From assembly GCA_910591455.2 (NCBI GenBank), contig OU342816.1, positions 17,345,138 through 17,409,137 of the forward strand: 64,000 nt of DNA, given 5' to 3'. The translations under genes and the position numbers were made by a program. Source of the stretch: Pholis gunnellus (taxonomy: Eukaryota > Chordata > Actinopteri > Perciformes > Pholidae). Positions 49,477-61,930 of this stretch are shown here, piece after piece (the stretch's first letter is position 1; each line of letters starts with the position of its first letter). Under the pieces are notes generated by a model, which was not told the origin of the DNA, did no database searches, and was given only the letters and a program-made list of their open reading frames with translations.

Positions 49477-50435
49477 CAGAGTATATCTGGTGGCCCAGGA
49501 AAGACAGGACGGAGTTTCTAATTGGCTTTGTGTGCAGGTGATGCTATCCAACTTCAAGCACTACAGCGTCACCGAGGCAAAAACAACGAAAGTCGGAACC
49601 ATATGAAGAAGAAAAGAAAAACGTTAGTCATCTCAGAAAAATAACAACTGCTGTACTATAATCCAAACCTCCTATAACTTTACAACCTGGTTTGGTATGA
49701 TGTTTCACGTCGATTTCATTCACCAATTTCCTTCCTCTGTTAGCTTTTGGTTTTTAATTAGTTTTTAGGGAGTCATTTTAGTTTTAACCTTCATTTTTTG
49801 TGTCATTTTATTTGATCTTGTAGTATATTTGTGGAAATGGATTTTGTTTGAAGTTGGGGGGTCATAGCCAAGAATATCTGCAAGTCATGTCTTCATCTTT
49901 GTAGCGTAAAGAGGAAATGATTGGATGTTCCATTCAGTCTTTCTGCAAAAAAGAAAAAGGAAAAAAAAGAAGCTCAGTGTGGAGAGAATCGGAAGGAAAA
50001 AAAATTACATTTTAAGGAAACTTTAAAGAGGGTATCTAAGTAATAAATCTTAGTAGCTGTTTGATTTCTTGTGATGTCTCATTGTTAACCATAATTACCT
50101 ATTTTTGGGCAATACAAAGAGGACTCCAATATTTTTATGGTCCTTTTTTATAAGTGTTGTTTTTGTTGTTTAGAAATATATATATATGCTATAACAAATT
50201 TCATATAACTACATTGTGAATTCAAACTTGAGAAAAAGAAATGTAGCTGTACATATTATTCCAGTCACTGCATATAACCAACTCAGTGAGAGAATAGCAT
50301 ATTTTTGTGATGGTGTGTCAAAAGAACATGTTATAGCGTGTGAATAGAAGAAAAAGCTGTAAACAGTTGTTATTATACTTTTTCTGCTGGAAGACGGCAT
50401 AAGCGACCCCAGAGACGAACGGAACACACGTTCTC

Positions 50436-50443
50436 TGTAAATA
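50436..50443 (+). promoter_or_regulatory. Pumilio-type element TGTAAATA in the 3'UTR
   Basis: An exact match to the consensus UGUANAUA bound by Pumilio/PUF proteins, in the proximal 3'UTR. It would act in the mRNA by promoting deadenylation or repression. An eight-base match can occur by chance in several kilobases, so only the sequence match is firm. Confidence 0.45.
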
Positions 50444-53400
50444 CCCGAGCCGAATAATTTTACAAGTGTCATACCAGCAAATTTACAAACGGTGAGTTAA
50501 GTCAACACAGTTTTAAGAAATAAAAAAAAAAGAGCCTGATTGGTATCTTTTTTTGTTTTAACTGTTAAGATATCAGTATCATTTCAAAGAGATGGAGAGA
50601 GAGAGAAGAAGAAAAAGATGATTTAATCCAAAGCACACTGTACGTAGATGTGACGATTAGAACTTGAACCAGGCATTTTACAGTGCTCTGTGCGACCTGA
50701 CACTTTTATACTCTTGAGAGGAACTTAGGTGTATGTTATTGTTTGTTTCATCCTGCTTGTTCCCGGTTCGTTTTTTTTTGTTGTTTTGTTTTTTGGAACA
50801 CAAGATCTGGGCTCTGTGCTGGAGCCTTTAATGTAACGCGTGTTCTCTGAATCAGTTCTTTTATGAGTGAATTAGGAAAGTAAACATTTTGATACCATAC
50901 CTCAGCCTTTGCGAGTTCTATTGCGGAAATCATTGGCAGGTTTTAATTTATTCTAGTGGCAAAAATAAAGGAAAACACTGAAAGGTAATAAAGCGAGTAA
51001 TCATTGCACTGTGAGTAGTAAAGTACAGGCCATTTTCCTATTTGCACATGTATATGTCGGCTTTCTAAAAAAAAAAAAAAAAGGGGCCCTGTGCTTTGGG
51101 ATCGTATGAAGGATTTTGGGGTTAATGTATTCTCGACGAGACAAACAGTTTTGAGGTGAGTTAACAGCTTGGGAAGTAGTCACTGATACGTTGCAGTGTA
51201 CACTTGGATCTCTTTATATATTAGACCCATGTCTCATCTAAAGATATTTATACAGGGTTAAAAGATGACACTGAATTATTCACTCTCTGTCGCTGCACCA
51301 GGTTTTACACAGTGTGTGTGTGTGTGTGTGTGGTTAATGATTTCACTCATGACAAACATTTAATAACAACATGCTCCAGTCCGGTTTTTAACACTCATTA
51401 ATGGAATGAATGGTGTGTTTTCTGAACTACTTTACCTGCGGCGGGTGTACTTGTTGTTTTTATTCGACCCACTTCTTGTCTCATTTCTTTTATTTCAAAA
51501 CAACCAGGTAAAGACATATGCTGGATACTTCTAAAGTAAATGATATGGAGGTGTGATCAAGTAATAATTTACAGAGTAAAGAAGAAAAAAAACAACCTTG
51601 TAATGTTCAAATGTAAAAGAAAATAAGAAATACAAAACTATAAAAAAAAAAAAAAGAAAGATGCTTCTTTGCTGATTTCAAGTTTAATCAGAGTTTTATT
51701 GATACTTTGTGGTTTATATATTAATAATTGTAATATACTATTAAAATGTACTGTGCATCCATTGCTTTCTCTCTTTCCATTCCCCATCCTCAGATCCTAC
51801 TTCTTTTGTTGATCATTCATGTATTTCATTAGTGTGTAAAGAAATCACAGTTAACCTGTAAACAGAGTGCTGTCTTTGATACCAGTGTAGTGGTCTTTGT
51901 TGTTCTCCCTTGCTCTACCTCTCCTTTCTCTCATATTTATCCCTCTCCCCTCTCGCGCTCTTTTTCTATCTCCTGTAATTACAAAGTAGATGTTATATAG
52001 GACTCATTAATATAATACTTGTAGTGAATAGTGGATTTAGGACCAGTCAAGATAGACCTTTCTCTAAATGATCATGTTATTCTGAGATTTGCAGTTAATT
52101 CTTTTGATAGAGGTTCATTGTAATTTATTCCCTGTACGTTTTATTTTTGGTTCGGTTTTGCCACTCTCACATGGTTTCAGCTAACCAAAGCTCTCATGGA
52201 TGAACAATAGAGGAACAGTTGCTGTAAGATGGAACTGTTCACAAGGCATTATTTGGATCCCCACCCTTGAATGTTTTAAAAGGGGTGCGCCATACTACCT
52301 TAAATGCTAACGCTAGATATGCAAAACAGTTCTTTTTGATTTACTTTCTAAGAGGGACACAAGTTATAATCATGGACAAAGATTTAATGTAAAAAGTATT
52401 TCATATTTTCTAAAGAAACATACCAATGATTATCACACTAGTCATAACACCAGTCATAGTTCTGTTTAAATATGGTTATATCTTTCAATATTTGTACAAT
52501 TTGGAAATATCCCATATGGTTGTTTTAAGACAATACTGTCTTTAAACTCTTATTTCTGTCAAAACGTTCATTAATAAGTCTTCACCATTTAAAGCTTAGA
52601 TTCTGAGAACTAGCTTTTGTTTTAATCGGCAATCAATGTTCTTCACACATGTTGGCATTATAGAGGCGTTACTGCAAAAGACTCCATTAAACAGAAGACT
52701 TCTGTCTCCAAAGCAATATTAGCAGCTGTTAAAGGACGGGCTGTGAATCAGGGAATTCATGTCCTGACATTGGACCAGCACCTTAAAGCTGTGATTCATT
52801 GATGACAGCAGAGAAGATTATATTTAGACTTGAGTTTAAATGCTCAGTTTAAGTTTCTTTAAAATGCCATGTCGAAGGATGTCCATAATTCAAACCTGCT
52901 AGATTCCCACAAACAGCTGCGTTTCAAGCAAAAACAAACCTATTATAAAGCCTCAAGCTGTGTGCACACTGCCAGCTATTCTTTGAGTATAATTTCAATG
53001 AAACATAATTCAGGTTTATCACAGTTATTTCATTATTTCACCTCATGGGGTCTTAAAATTGAATCCTCTTACATTAATAAATAACATTAGTGTCTATTCG
53101 TTTTTTTCTCATAGAGTCAAATTACATACAATAAGCACAGTAATGGCAGCTTTGATAGTGATGCTAAAGGACAAATTATTCCAATGAACCAGCAAGTATA
53201 CGGAACAATGTGTCATTTAGAAATAAGCAGAGAGAAATGATCCCAAAAGACAATGTCCACATGTCAAGTAATATTCAACGTTATTGTAAAATGACAAAAG
53301 CAGTTGATCACGTTGGACAGTGCAGGGGAAATATAGTATTTGAAAAAAACAAAGGAAAGCTAAAATAATATCGATTCAAAGAAATAACAGGTTTCAAGTA

Positions 53401-55178
53401 TTATTGCTTATGTTCACCTCATTTGCACATTACCATCTTATGTGTAATAACAAAGCTAGACAGGGTAAAAGAAAGTGTTCCTCCGTTTTTATTTGCAGCA
53501 TTGTTCCTATTTCATCAAAGAATAAACTAGAACTCAAACCACCAAACCGATAGTAGAAGCTCGTTAGGAGCTGCAGTCCAATCATCTGAAAAACAAATGT
53601 TCAACAAGTATGAATTACAATATTTAGCTTTCCTCACTGTTGCAGCGCCCAGTGGCTCAGACTGCAATGAACCCTTTCTGACCGAAGAGGCTCGTTCTCC
53701 CTCTCACAATATAAAGATGGACTCTTCCATTGTTTTGTGATCCTGTAGCTTGGACTTTAAGGTAGCATGGCTCTGTTGCTGTAATTTTATTTTATCTCAA
53801 ACTGACAGCAGTTTACAGCTGATGAATGTTACACATCTTAGTAGGCTAGCGTATCCATTTGGGAAAAGGGGAGGGGTCTTGATTTAAGAGAAAAAAAATA
53901 TATAATCAAAAAAGAAAAAAAGTCAACCTGGAAGGTGTTGGCATTTGTAGTGTACTACCGTATCCATTTAAACTTGAATCTTGAGGCAAGTGCTAGGCAA
54001 TGGCCAAACGATTTATCCCATCCGCTGTGGGAGAAGCCCACCCTGAAAGCACACGCACTTGTGAGATTTCTGTCCTCTTGAATCCGTTTTCATGGATAAG
54101 AACAACTGTCTCCCTAAAGCGGGGACATCAGACAAGGACCGTTTCAGGCTCTGCTCTGTTTCCAATTAATTGAACAGACTTTGAAGGCTCATTGAACGTT
54201 CTTGACCATTTATACCCGAAAGCGGCTTATTTCGTAGTGGTGCTAATGGTTTTAAAACCAGACAATGTGCCCTTATCTCTGAGAGATACTGGATACTGTC
54301 ACAGCGGCCACAAAGTTAGTCTCCCGGTCCACAAAGTGACTCTCACTTTGCCGTTTCTAGTGTCGGCTCTCTTGTTTCAGGACATAACGATCCGTTCGTG
54401 TTCGCAAATTTCGACTGAACCCTTCAAGGTGACAGAAATAACGCAAGTCCAACTGTACTGTCGTGTTTCAGGGCGAGTTCCCCCTTCGGTCCGAACCATT
54501 GCCATCTCACCCACGCTCATTATATACTGAATATATACAATTGCAATGTATATGTGTATAGATGAATATATATTTGCAATTTTCACCACATTTGAACAAT
54601 GTTAGACTGGAGACCTCAGCTGTATACAGAATACTCTTCACACAGCTCCACCCAGGTTCATTATTAGCTTATGTTCACCAACACGAGAGTTCACCCCCTG
54701 CCCCCCCTCCCCCCTGGCGTGTTGTCGAGTTTGGAGCAGACCGCATGGCCTAGAGGGGAGCCTGGACGCTCTTCAGACTGCATGGACGGCAGTGTGAGGC
54801 TCTGCTGTGCTCCCATGTTTCTGCAGGCTGAGCACAGAGCTCTCTTCCCTGCTGTCTGCCCATTCCTAACACTTGCCCCCTTTTTTTTTTTATGTTAACC
54901 GACTTTTTATGGTGAGAGACAGACAGACTTGACTGACATCTGAAAGCATCTTTCAGGTTATCATATGGCTTGCTTAAGCCCTGTTGTAAAAATATACTAA
55001 AAAAAAAAAAAATGATAATGATGACAATAATAATAATAATGGATGGGGGTCTCTCACATATCAAATGTGGAAAGTCTAATTTTATATTTGTATTTTCAAA
55101 TAATAATATTGACAAAAAATGTCTGTGAAAGGTTTCCATCCTCTACTGTGGTCCAGAAATTGATGTGTCTGTCTGGAA

Positions 55179-55193
55179 AATAAATAAAATAAA
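55179..55193 (+). promoter_or_regulatory. clustered poly(A) signals at the msi2 3' end
   Basis: Three overlapping AATAAA hexamers (55179, 55183 and 55188) are followed within 30 bases by a T/G-rich stretch (GTTATATGACTTGTTTTCAC). This is the typical cleavage and polyadenylation layout, so cleavage is expected at about 55200-55215. Earlier AATAAA words in the 3'UTR could give shorter forms. Confidence 0.7.
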
Positions 55194-55485
55194 CTGAATT
55201 GTTATATGACTTGTTTTCACTGTTTCATTGCATTTTTATTTTGTCGTGATATATTTGCGTAGTATGATATGTCTCAATGTCGCATATAATTAGGTGGTGA
55301 TCCATCAATTCAAACAGACGCATACTGTATAGCATCTGCTGACATCCCATAACTGGATACTTATGGGCAAGACTGTTGTGAGTACTTTCTGTTTAATACA
55401 AAACAGGACTATTTTTTCTCCGGGATCCTTCCAGGTCACTCATCAAGTCAGCAGGATTAATGGAGTCTGAGCACTGTGGTGCATC

Positions 55486-55513
55486 TGGGTGGGTGGGTGG
55501 GGGGGGGGGGGGG
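55486..55513 (+). repeat. GGGT repeats plus G15 run (G-quadruplex-prone)
   Basis: Three GGGT units are followed by about 15 G residues, giving well over four G-triplets on the + strand. It lies about 280 bases past the expected msi2 cleavage site. Such G-rich tracts can pause polymerase after poly(A) sites, but that role is only a possibility here. Confidence 0.85.
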
Positions 55514-58500
55514 AGCGGTGGGCAAATAAGTGCAGGCGTGTAATTCTGCTGCCCCTCAGTGGTCTCTTCCAGCACTTTGGAGGATGCAGCGCTTTTAGGA
55601 GTATTAAGCACAGCATCCACCGGTGCTTTATTTCACATCAGCAGTATCACACGGAGAGCATCAATATTAGCTAAAGGCTCGGCGTGTTCAGCGGCTGTGA
55701 TGAGTAGATGTGCAAACGAGGCTGCTGCGTGACGGGCCTTTCAGAGCCTCACAACAGTGGCGACGCACACATGACGTATTAAAGTGTTGTCTTTGATGCG
55801 TTTATCACCGTTGCGATTAGTCCTGCTTTTAATCACGATGGAAAATTTCATTTTGGATGCCAGAAACAAAACATGACATGAACCATGCAGAAGCACAAAC
55901 CACTGAACATGTAGAAATCATTTCTGCTACCTTAACAAAACAATTCCTCTTTTTTTCTCCTGTTTTTTAAAATCACACCAGCTCTTGAAGGCTTGTTTCT
56001 GACTACATTATTGCATTTTTCACTAACGTATAACTAATATATACTGCATATCTTATACTGGCAACCATAGACATAGGTATACAAATAATGAAGTATTCTA
56101 ATAATGGAGTACTCTCCAGCAGATTCTGAAGATTCTTTTGTCCCGTGTTTATTTTGATCTGGACTATGATTATTAAACATACTGTTACTGCTGCATTGAA
56201 ATTCTTGGATCTGGATTTGTAATGCGGGCGCTTGTCAGCTGAGACCAACAGTCCGACAGCTTCATCACTCATTCAGACAAGGTGATCTATAATTCTGACT
56301 GAGATCAATACTGTTCCCGGCTCTTGTTTTTCAGAGCCGAGAAACGAGAAGTTTAGATCACGCTGCAGTCGTTGTGTTTGTGTGTGATGAGTAGAACGAT
56401 AATGCTGACGAGCTGGACTATTTCACTTTTACAGAAGCTGCGTTTGATTTGTATGCTGTCTCTGACAGACCCGTGTGGAGCCCAGTCATAAGGTATGTGT
56501 GACACACAGATGTATAAACAGATGAACTACAGCGCGTGTCAAAACATATGAACAGTCAGACAAATGTTATACGTGTCCCGTGTTTCCAGATTTTTGGATT
56601 AAATCAAACAAAAACACTAAAATGAGAAGGAATATTCGTTTATTTTGTTAAATCCCAAGCAAAATAGATGTACAATAACAGTTAGCCCACTTGCAAGATG
56701 TCTGTGGCTTTGTGACTTTATTATATGCTGTATTTTGTCATTAACCTACAGCAGATCTGGAAGGAGTTGGTCCAGATTCCTGGTCACAGTAATTAGCAGA
56801 CAAATTCATCAAACAGTTGATGCTCGCGCTCGTCTGTGTTTTTAACTTGCAAGCCTAACTGGTTGACCTTTTCAGTCCACCTGCCTTTAATTAAGAGCTA
56901 ATTAAAAGTGCCATCACGATCAGAGAGCTCGACACTCGCCAGCCCTTAAAAAGAGGGATTCGGGTCTTAGGTGGAACACTGCAAGACAAGCAGCAGTCAT
57001 TATGGGAGCTAAATGTCAGCTCACAGCGGAGAAAAGGAAGCTGTTAATAATCTGTGGAATCAAGGTTGGCTTTAAAGTTAAAATGTCATAAGTCATATTT
57101 GAGCAGCAGGGCCTACACTATGAAAATAATATAATCACCTACATATGATCTCTATCTATCGGACACTATAATGATCACAAATGCACTAAATAAAGTAATC
57201 TATTCCTGTCATACAACAGGAATACTTCCAAACATGTTACATTCACGTTGCATTCATTTTCAAGCCCCACAATAAACAATTCAGGGTGTTCCCCCAACTT
57301 TTTACCCATCATACCGTGACATGCGCGCAAACTTTGCCAAATATGTTTGCAGCATGTCACCAGCTCATTTGATGGCCTCACCTCATACCAGAGGCTCTGT
57401 GTAAATTCCCCCATGGGCCGGTGCTAACGGGCTGAAAGTGACAGCTCCTGGCAAACAAAAAACAAGGCGCAGCGTGCAGGAATGCCACTGCGAGGAGGTT
57501 GCTGTAACAACGCTCGGGCCGCCGCGGAGGAGTAATGGAGAAGAGGTAGTTCAAGAGGCGGTCTGCTGCCACTACTCCGTGTGCGTCAGCCTGCCAAGCC
57601 GAGGAGAGAGCTGAAGAATACCTGTCTGCCATGCATATTCATGTCGTGATGTGGTGCTGCAGGAGACTCACAACCCCAATCCTCCAGCCTGAGAGGACAC
57701 CCCAGGGCCCCTCAGCATTTATTAACAGTAATTAAGAGCTAGTCTGAGATGCCGGCATGTTTAATTGCCAATTACGGTTAGCTTAGCTATAGATGAAAAT
57801 GACAGGTATTTATATAATACATCAGCCTAAATAATCAAGCTGTGTTTATACCTTGGAAATGAACGAAAGGTTGGGAAGCATCCAGCATCCTTGCAGAGGC
57901 CTGGTATTGTAGGAATCCAAGTGCAATAATGAGCAACGTTCAATGGTTATGCACTTAATTTTATGTGCATCGCTAAATTATCTCCCAGCACAGCCATGTA
58001 ATGGTTGCTCCTCTTTTGAAGCGGAACATTTTTTTGACAGAGCTGTGTAATAGAGTCAATAGTTGATGGGAAGACTGCTGTGGATGGGGAGACGAGGCAC
58101 TCAGGTGGCTGTTTCCTCGCAGACTCCAGGCCTAATGTAGCCTTTGGCATGGAAATTGACGTGACATTGATGGGCACTCTCCCGCCAGCAGAGAGTCATG
58201 CGCCTGCACAGCCTTCCAATTCACTAATAATTGCTGATTAAAAACTAGTTAAGAGTCCATGAAAACCCAAATGTGCATTAACCAAATGACCTTCCGGGAA
58301 TGGCAAATAGTCTGCGGCAAAAGAACGCGGACGGCTTCATATGTGAAACTGGTCCCTGGATTGTTTTTGAGAGTGTGGAGATAAGAGACGGACGGGAGCG
58401 TGCTGTGCGAGACTATTGAGTTTCTCAGAAGAATGAGTTTTATTGTGTCCTAATCCTCGCAGAAATTGTCCTTGAGCTCATATAACCTTTTCCTTATCTA

Positions 58501-60601
58501 AGAGTAGTCTATCAATCTGACTAACACATTAAGATAATCCTTAACATGGTAACATAATCCAATAGATAACTAAAATTATATCATGAAAAGCTTAAAAACA
58601 TGACATTTATATCATATGGTAGCCTGTTGATATATTGTAGTTCAAATGAATTAGCTGTTGATGACGTTACTCAATTAAAATTAGATTTAAATGACCGGTA
58701 TCTACATATTTTAGAATTGCTTAATATAAACTCCAAGGGATGAGATAACTGTAATCCCATTACTTTGACATGTCTCATTATTCTCCCAATATAAATGCTG
58801 AAGATAGATGCTGAATATGATTTAACGTGAGGTTTTATGATTCCACGTGGTGAATGTTTGACAGAGACTATTAGTATTGATCATAAACATGTAGACATTG
58901 TTTATTCTATATGTTGTCACTCACAAGTTTATCATAATGCTTATCATGGTAATAGGATTTAAAATACAGTGCAGAGTCGGATGCACACCGGCGACTCACT
59001 TCCTCAAGAGAGATACACTTGCAGTCTGTTTTACAGTCAACGTAAAAGTGGCCTCGACGTTTAGACTTGTAGCCAACAGAGGAAGCAGAGGAGAACTCGA
59101 GCTAACTGACTCCGAAAATTCACAAATTGTGTCCCTCTTTTCTCTCATATTATCCACCAGATGAGGCATTGCATGCTGCTTACAAAGGCCATCGCTTTTG
59201 GCCCACATCACAGAGGATGCAGCTGTCTGTTCATTGTTCATCATCATTGTCTTCACGGATCCGATGCTCCAGAATCAATAGCTGCCTTAGAGCAAACTAG
59301 TGAGCAACAGACTGTAGGAGCAGGTAAGAGTGTCAATTATTACTGGAGGACAGAGAAAAAATACAAAGTGAATGGCGGGGAGGAGGGGGGGGGGGGGGCT
59401 GCTGTGATGGTGTTGATGGGATCATTACCGATGGATTAATGACTACTTGGCTGGGTGCTGCAGATTCCTTATAAAGCTCACTTTGAAAAAGAAGATGAAC
59501 CTTAAAAGCACAGTGACTTTTCCAGTCCTCCCTGTAAACTAGTATGACGGCAATTACATTAATGAGAGACGAGTGTGTAGGTGGAAATACTCTGTTCATT
59601 GCCAACAGGTCAAGCGGCGTGCTGAATCTAATATTGTTTTCGTTGAGGAGATAAGAGTATGTGTCACTAATGCATTCTGGCATAACACGTCAAAACGGTT
59701 CCCATTATGAAACATCCACAATACACGTACTTCCTTGTCTGACTGGCACAGATCTCCACTAGAAAGAAAAGCCTGCAGTTCATTAATAAGCCCCCCCCCC
59801 CCCCAAATAAATACAGGATTATTTGCAGTTGATAATGAGTTCAACAGCTTTCATACTGCGTTCTTGGGATTTGTGATGATTTCAGAAACAAAGTTAAGAA
59901 AAAGGTTTCAAAAGAATATTGAATATTTAGTTTTGACACCGCTGATGTCAGGTAAGAGCCTCGTCAAAGCGCTGTGTAATCCAGTTGTGATGAGGTGTCA
60001 TCATTTCTCTTATGATACAAACAGTACTTAAGCCCAGAAAATCAGTTTCCCTCCCTTTAGAGTCAGTGCAAACACCAGTGAGAGCTGTGACCTACCACGT
60101 AAGGGACAACAGCGTTTCCACCGGTTAACACATACGGAGGGTTTTTATATCCGGTAAAAGGGGATTTGTATGAAATCTTAAGTCATTTTACACAATATCT
60201 GCTGGTGAGACATTACGCCAGAGATGTCAAAAGCAAGGTTAAGCTCAAGGTCATTGTTATATCTCATCAGGAGCAGCACAGCAATGCAGTCATGCATCAC
60301 AGGCACGACACATACAGCAGCATTAAGTAAAAACAGCAGCCATGAACTGCACAATAGCAAATTACATTGCACTATCCTCAAAAGATCTTTTTTTTTTCAG
60401 CAGAAATGCATCAGAAATATTGCAAAGAAACAATTGGATTTGCTGTAGTTACATCGTAATGTCAGTATGAAGGGAGGGTGATGCAGTTTATAGTTTTTAA
60501 AATGATCTCTGTTCTCTTTCGTGTGGATGGGAACAGCAACGCTGTAGGTAAGTCTAAGTCATAGCAGCAAGCTTTTGCTTTGTTATGTTTTTTCTTCCTC
60601 C

Positions 60602-60603
<2 letters not shown>

Positions 60604-60634
<31 letters not shown>
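60604..60634. repeat. (TG)n microsatellite
   Basis: About 15 TG units in the intergenic region, followed by CTGTGTCTGT. Confidence 0.97.
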
Positions 60635-60635
<1 letters not shown>

Positions 60636-61674
60636 TGTGTCTGTTTAGACAACACATACTCTTATCAATCTCTGCACAATAACAGAAAACAATTTGCTAA
60701 TGTTTTGAAAATAGCTTTCCCTTCCCCTGCTCCAGCATTGTGAGATGTATGCACAATTTCATAAACACAATCAGTGCGCTGAATGGCGGCACTGATATTC
60801 TGAAGGAAAAAAAAAAAATCTCATTATTGTTCCTGAGCTATGGAAAAGCAGTCAATGGCCCATATCACACATACTGCCCACACCTCCTCCTCCCCCTCCT
60901 CCTCCTCCCCCACAGCAGCCCACCATCACACAAAGCTTGATTCCACCTCGCAGCAAACAATATGCAGCAGTTTACTGAGAGAATATTACTGATGACCCAA
61001 AAGAAATCATCAGCAGGCCGGCTGCACCTGCCTTACAGTCTTCAGGTGACACCGGTGGCCCCGCTGTTGAGATCACCGGGATGCACCACTGGGCACACCG
61101 TGTCATCGTGCACTTATTTTATATACTTAATATACTTATAGACCCGTGTCACAGTGTCCGCCTGCGTGTATAGATTTCCAGTCTTTTGTGACTCGCTCCA
61201 TCTTCCCCCTCTCTCATGAACAAGTGTGAAGAGAAGTGGCCACAGAGGAGTGCAAGTAAACAGGAAATGAATGATGGGCCCCGTGGGATTACATGCACAT
61301 GGAGGTGGAGTTTGTGACCGGGCAGACAGCTTCTGTGAACACTGAGCCGGAATATACAGACAGCTTCGGTGATGGATGATTACAGTCCGGTGCATAATCA
61401 GAGGATTTCAATGAGCGTGTATAAGGGCGCGTGCATCGAGCCTTCACAACACTGCAACACAACACAATCACTTTGGGGGTTTTTATTCCTACACTAGAGT
61501 TTAGAAAATTCACCTGCAACATATTTAGTCTAAGACATTATCACATTTATCTTTAAAATGTCTTCAAAACAATAGTCACAATAACATTGACTGAACAGAA
61601 TCAGTGTGAATGCTGATTATAGGCTCAGCAAATCATCACGGTATCTAGAAGAGAAACATTTTCTAGCTCTATGA

Positions 61675-61930
61675 AATGTGTCAGAATCACTGAATGGATC
61701 GCCGTGAAACTTAATATCTAGATATTCCGTAAAGGATCAAGTCTAATGACTTCACCTTAGTGTCCTTTGCTGATTAGCGAATGTTAGCGTGCCAACAGGC
61801 TACGCTAAGATGGTGACGCTTGTTAGCGTTGCCCCTGTGAGAATGTTTCCCTGCTAGCATTAGCATTTAGCATAAAGCAGCACTGTGGCTCTGAGAGCTG
61901 CTAGCAAGGCTGTAGACTCTTTGTCTTGTT
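61675..61930. repeat. teleost-type interspersed repeat rich in TTAGC motifs
   Basis: Characteristic segments appear in order: ATGGATCGCCGTGAAACTTA, GATTAGCGAATGTTAGCGTG, CTACGCTAAGATGGTGACG, CTAGCATTAGCATTTAGC, AGCAGCACTGTGGCTCTGAG and GCTGCTAGCAAGGCTGTAGA. From memory this order (SGATCGCCGTGAAACTT ... TTAGCATGCTAAC ... CACTGTGCCT ... GAGCTGCTAGCATGGCTGTAGACTC) is a very common dispersed repeat in teleost genomes. This copy is internally shortened and without a protein frame. The repeat class is not known to me. Confidence 0.7.

Larger units (their letters stand above)
49477..55210 (+). other. msi2: msi2 terminal exon: long 3'UTR
   Basis: The exon starts at a tandem acceptor (CCCAGCAG at 49472-49479, cutting after either AG). 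A further possible acceptor, TTGTGTGCAG, would start the exon at 49538. The region is T- and A-rich, lacks long conserved frames and contains many AT-rich words, as expected for a regulatory 3'UTR. Possible early poly(A) signals AATAAA lie at 50042-50047, 50519-50524, 50964-50969, 50987-50992, 53076-53081 and 53521-53526. The strongest end is the overlapping triple signal at 55179-55193 followed by a T/G-rich stretch. Mammalian MSI2 also has a multi-kilobase 3'UTR. Continuity as a single exon is inferred, not shown. Confidence 0.65.

Noticed and set aside
54192..54530. 112-codon frame in the distal 3'UTR
   Set aside because: No splice or homology support; chance open frame in UTR.
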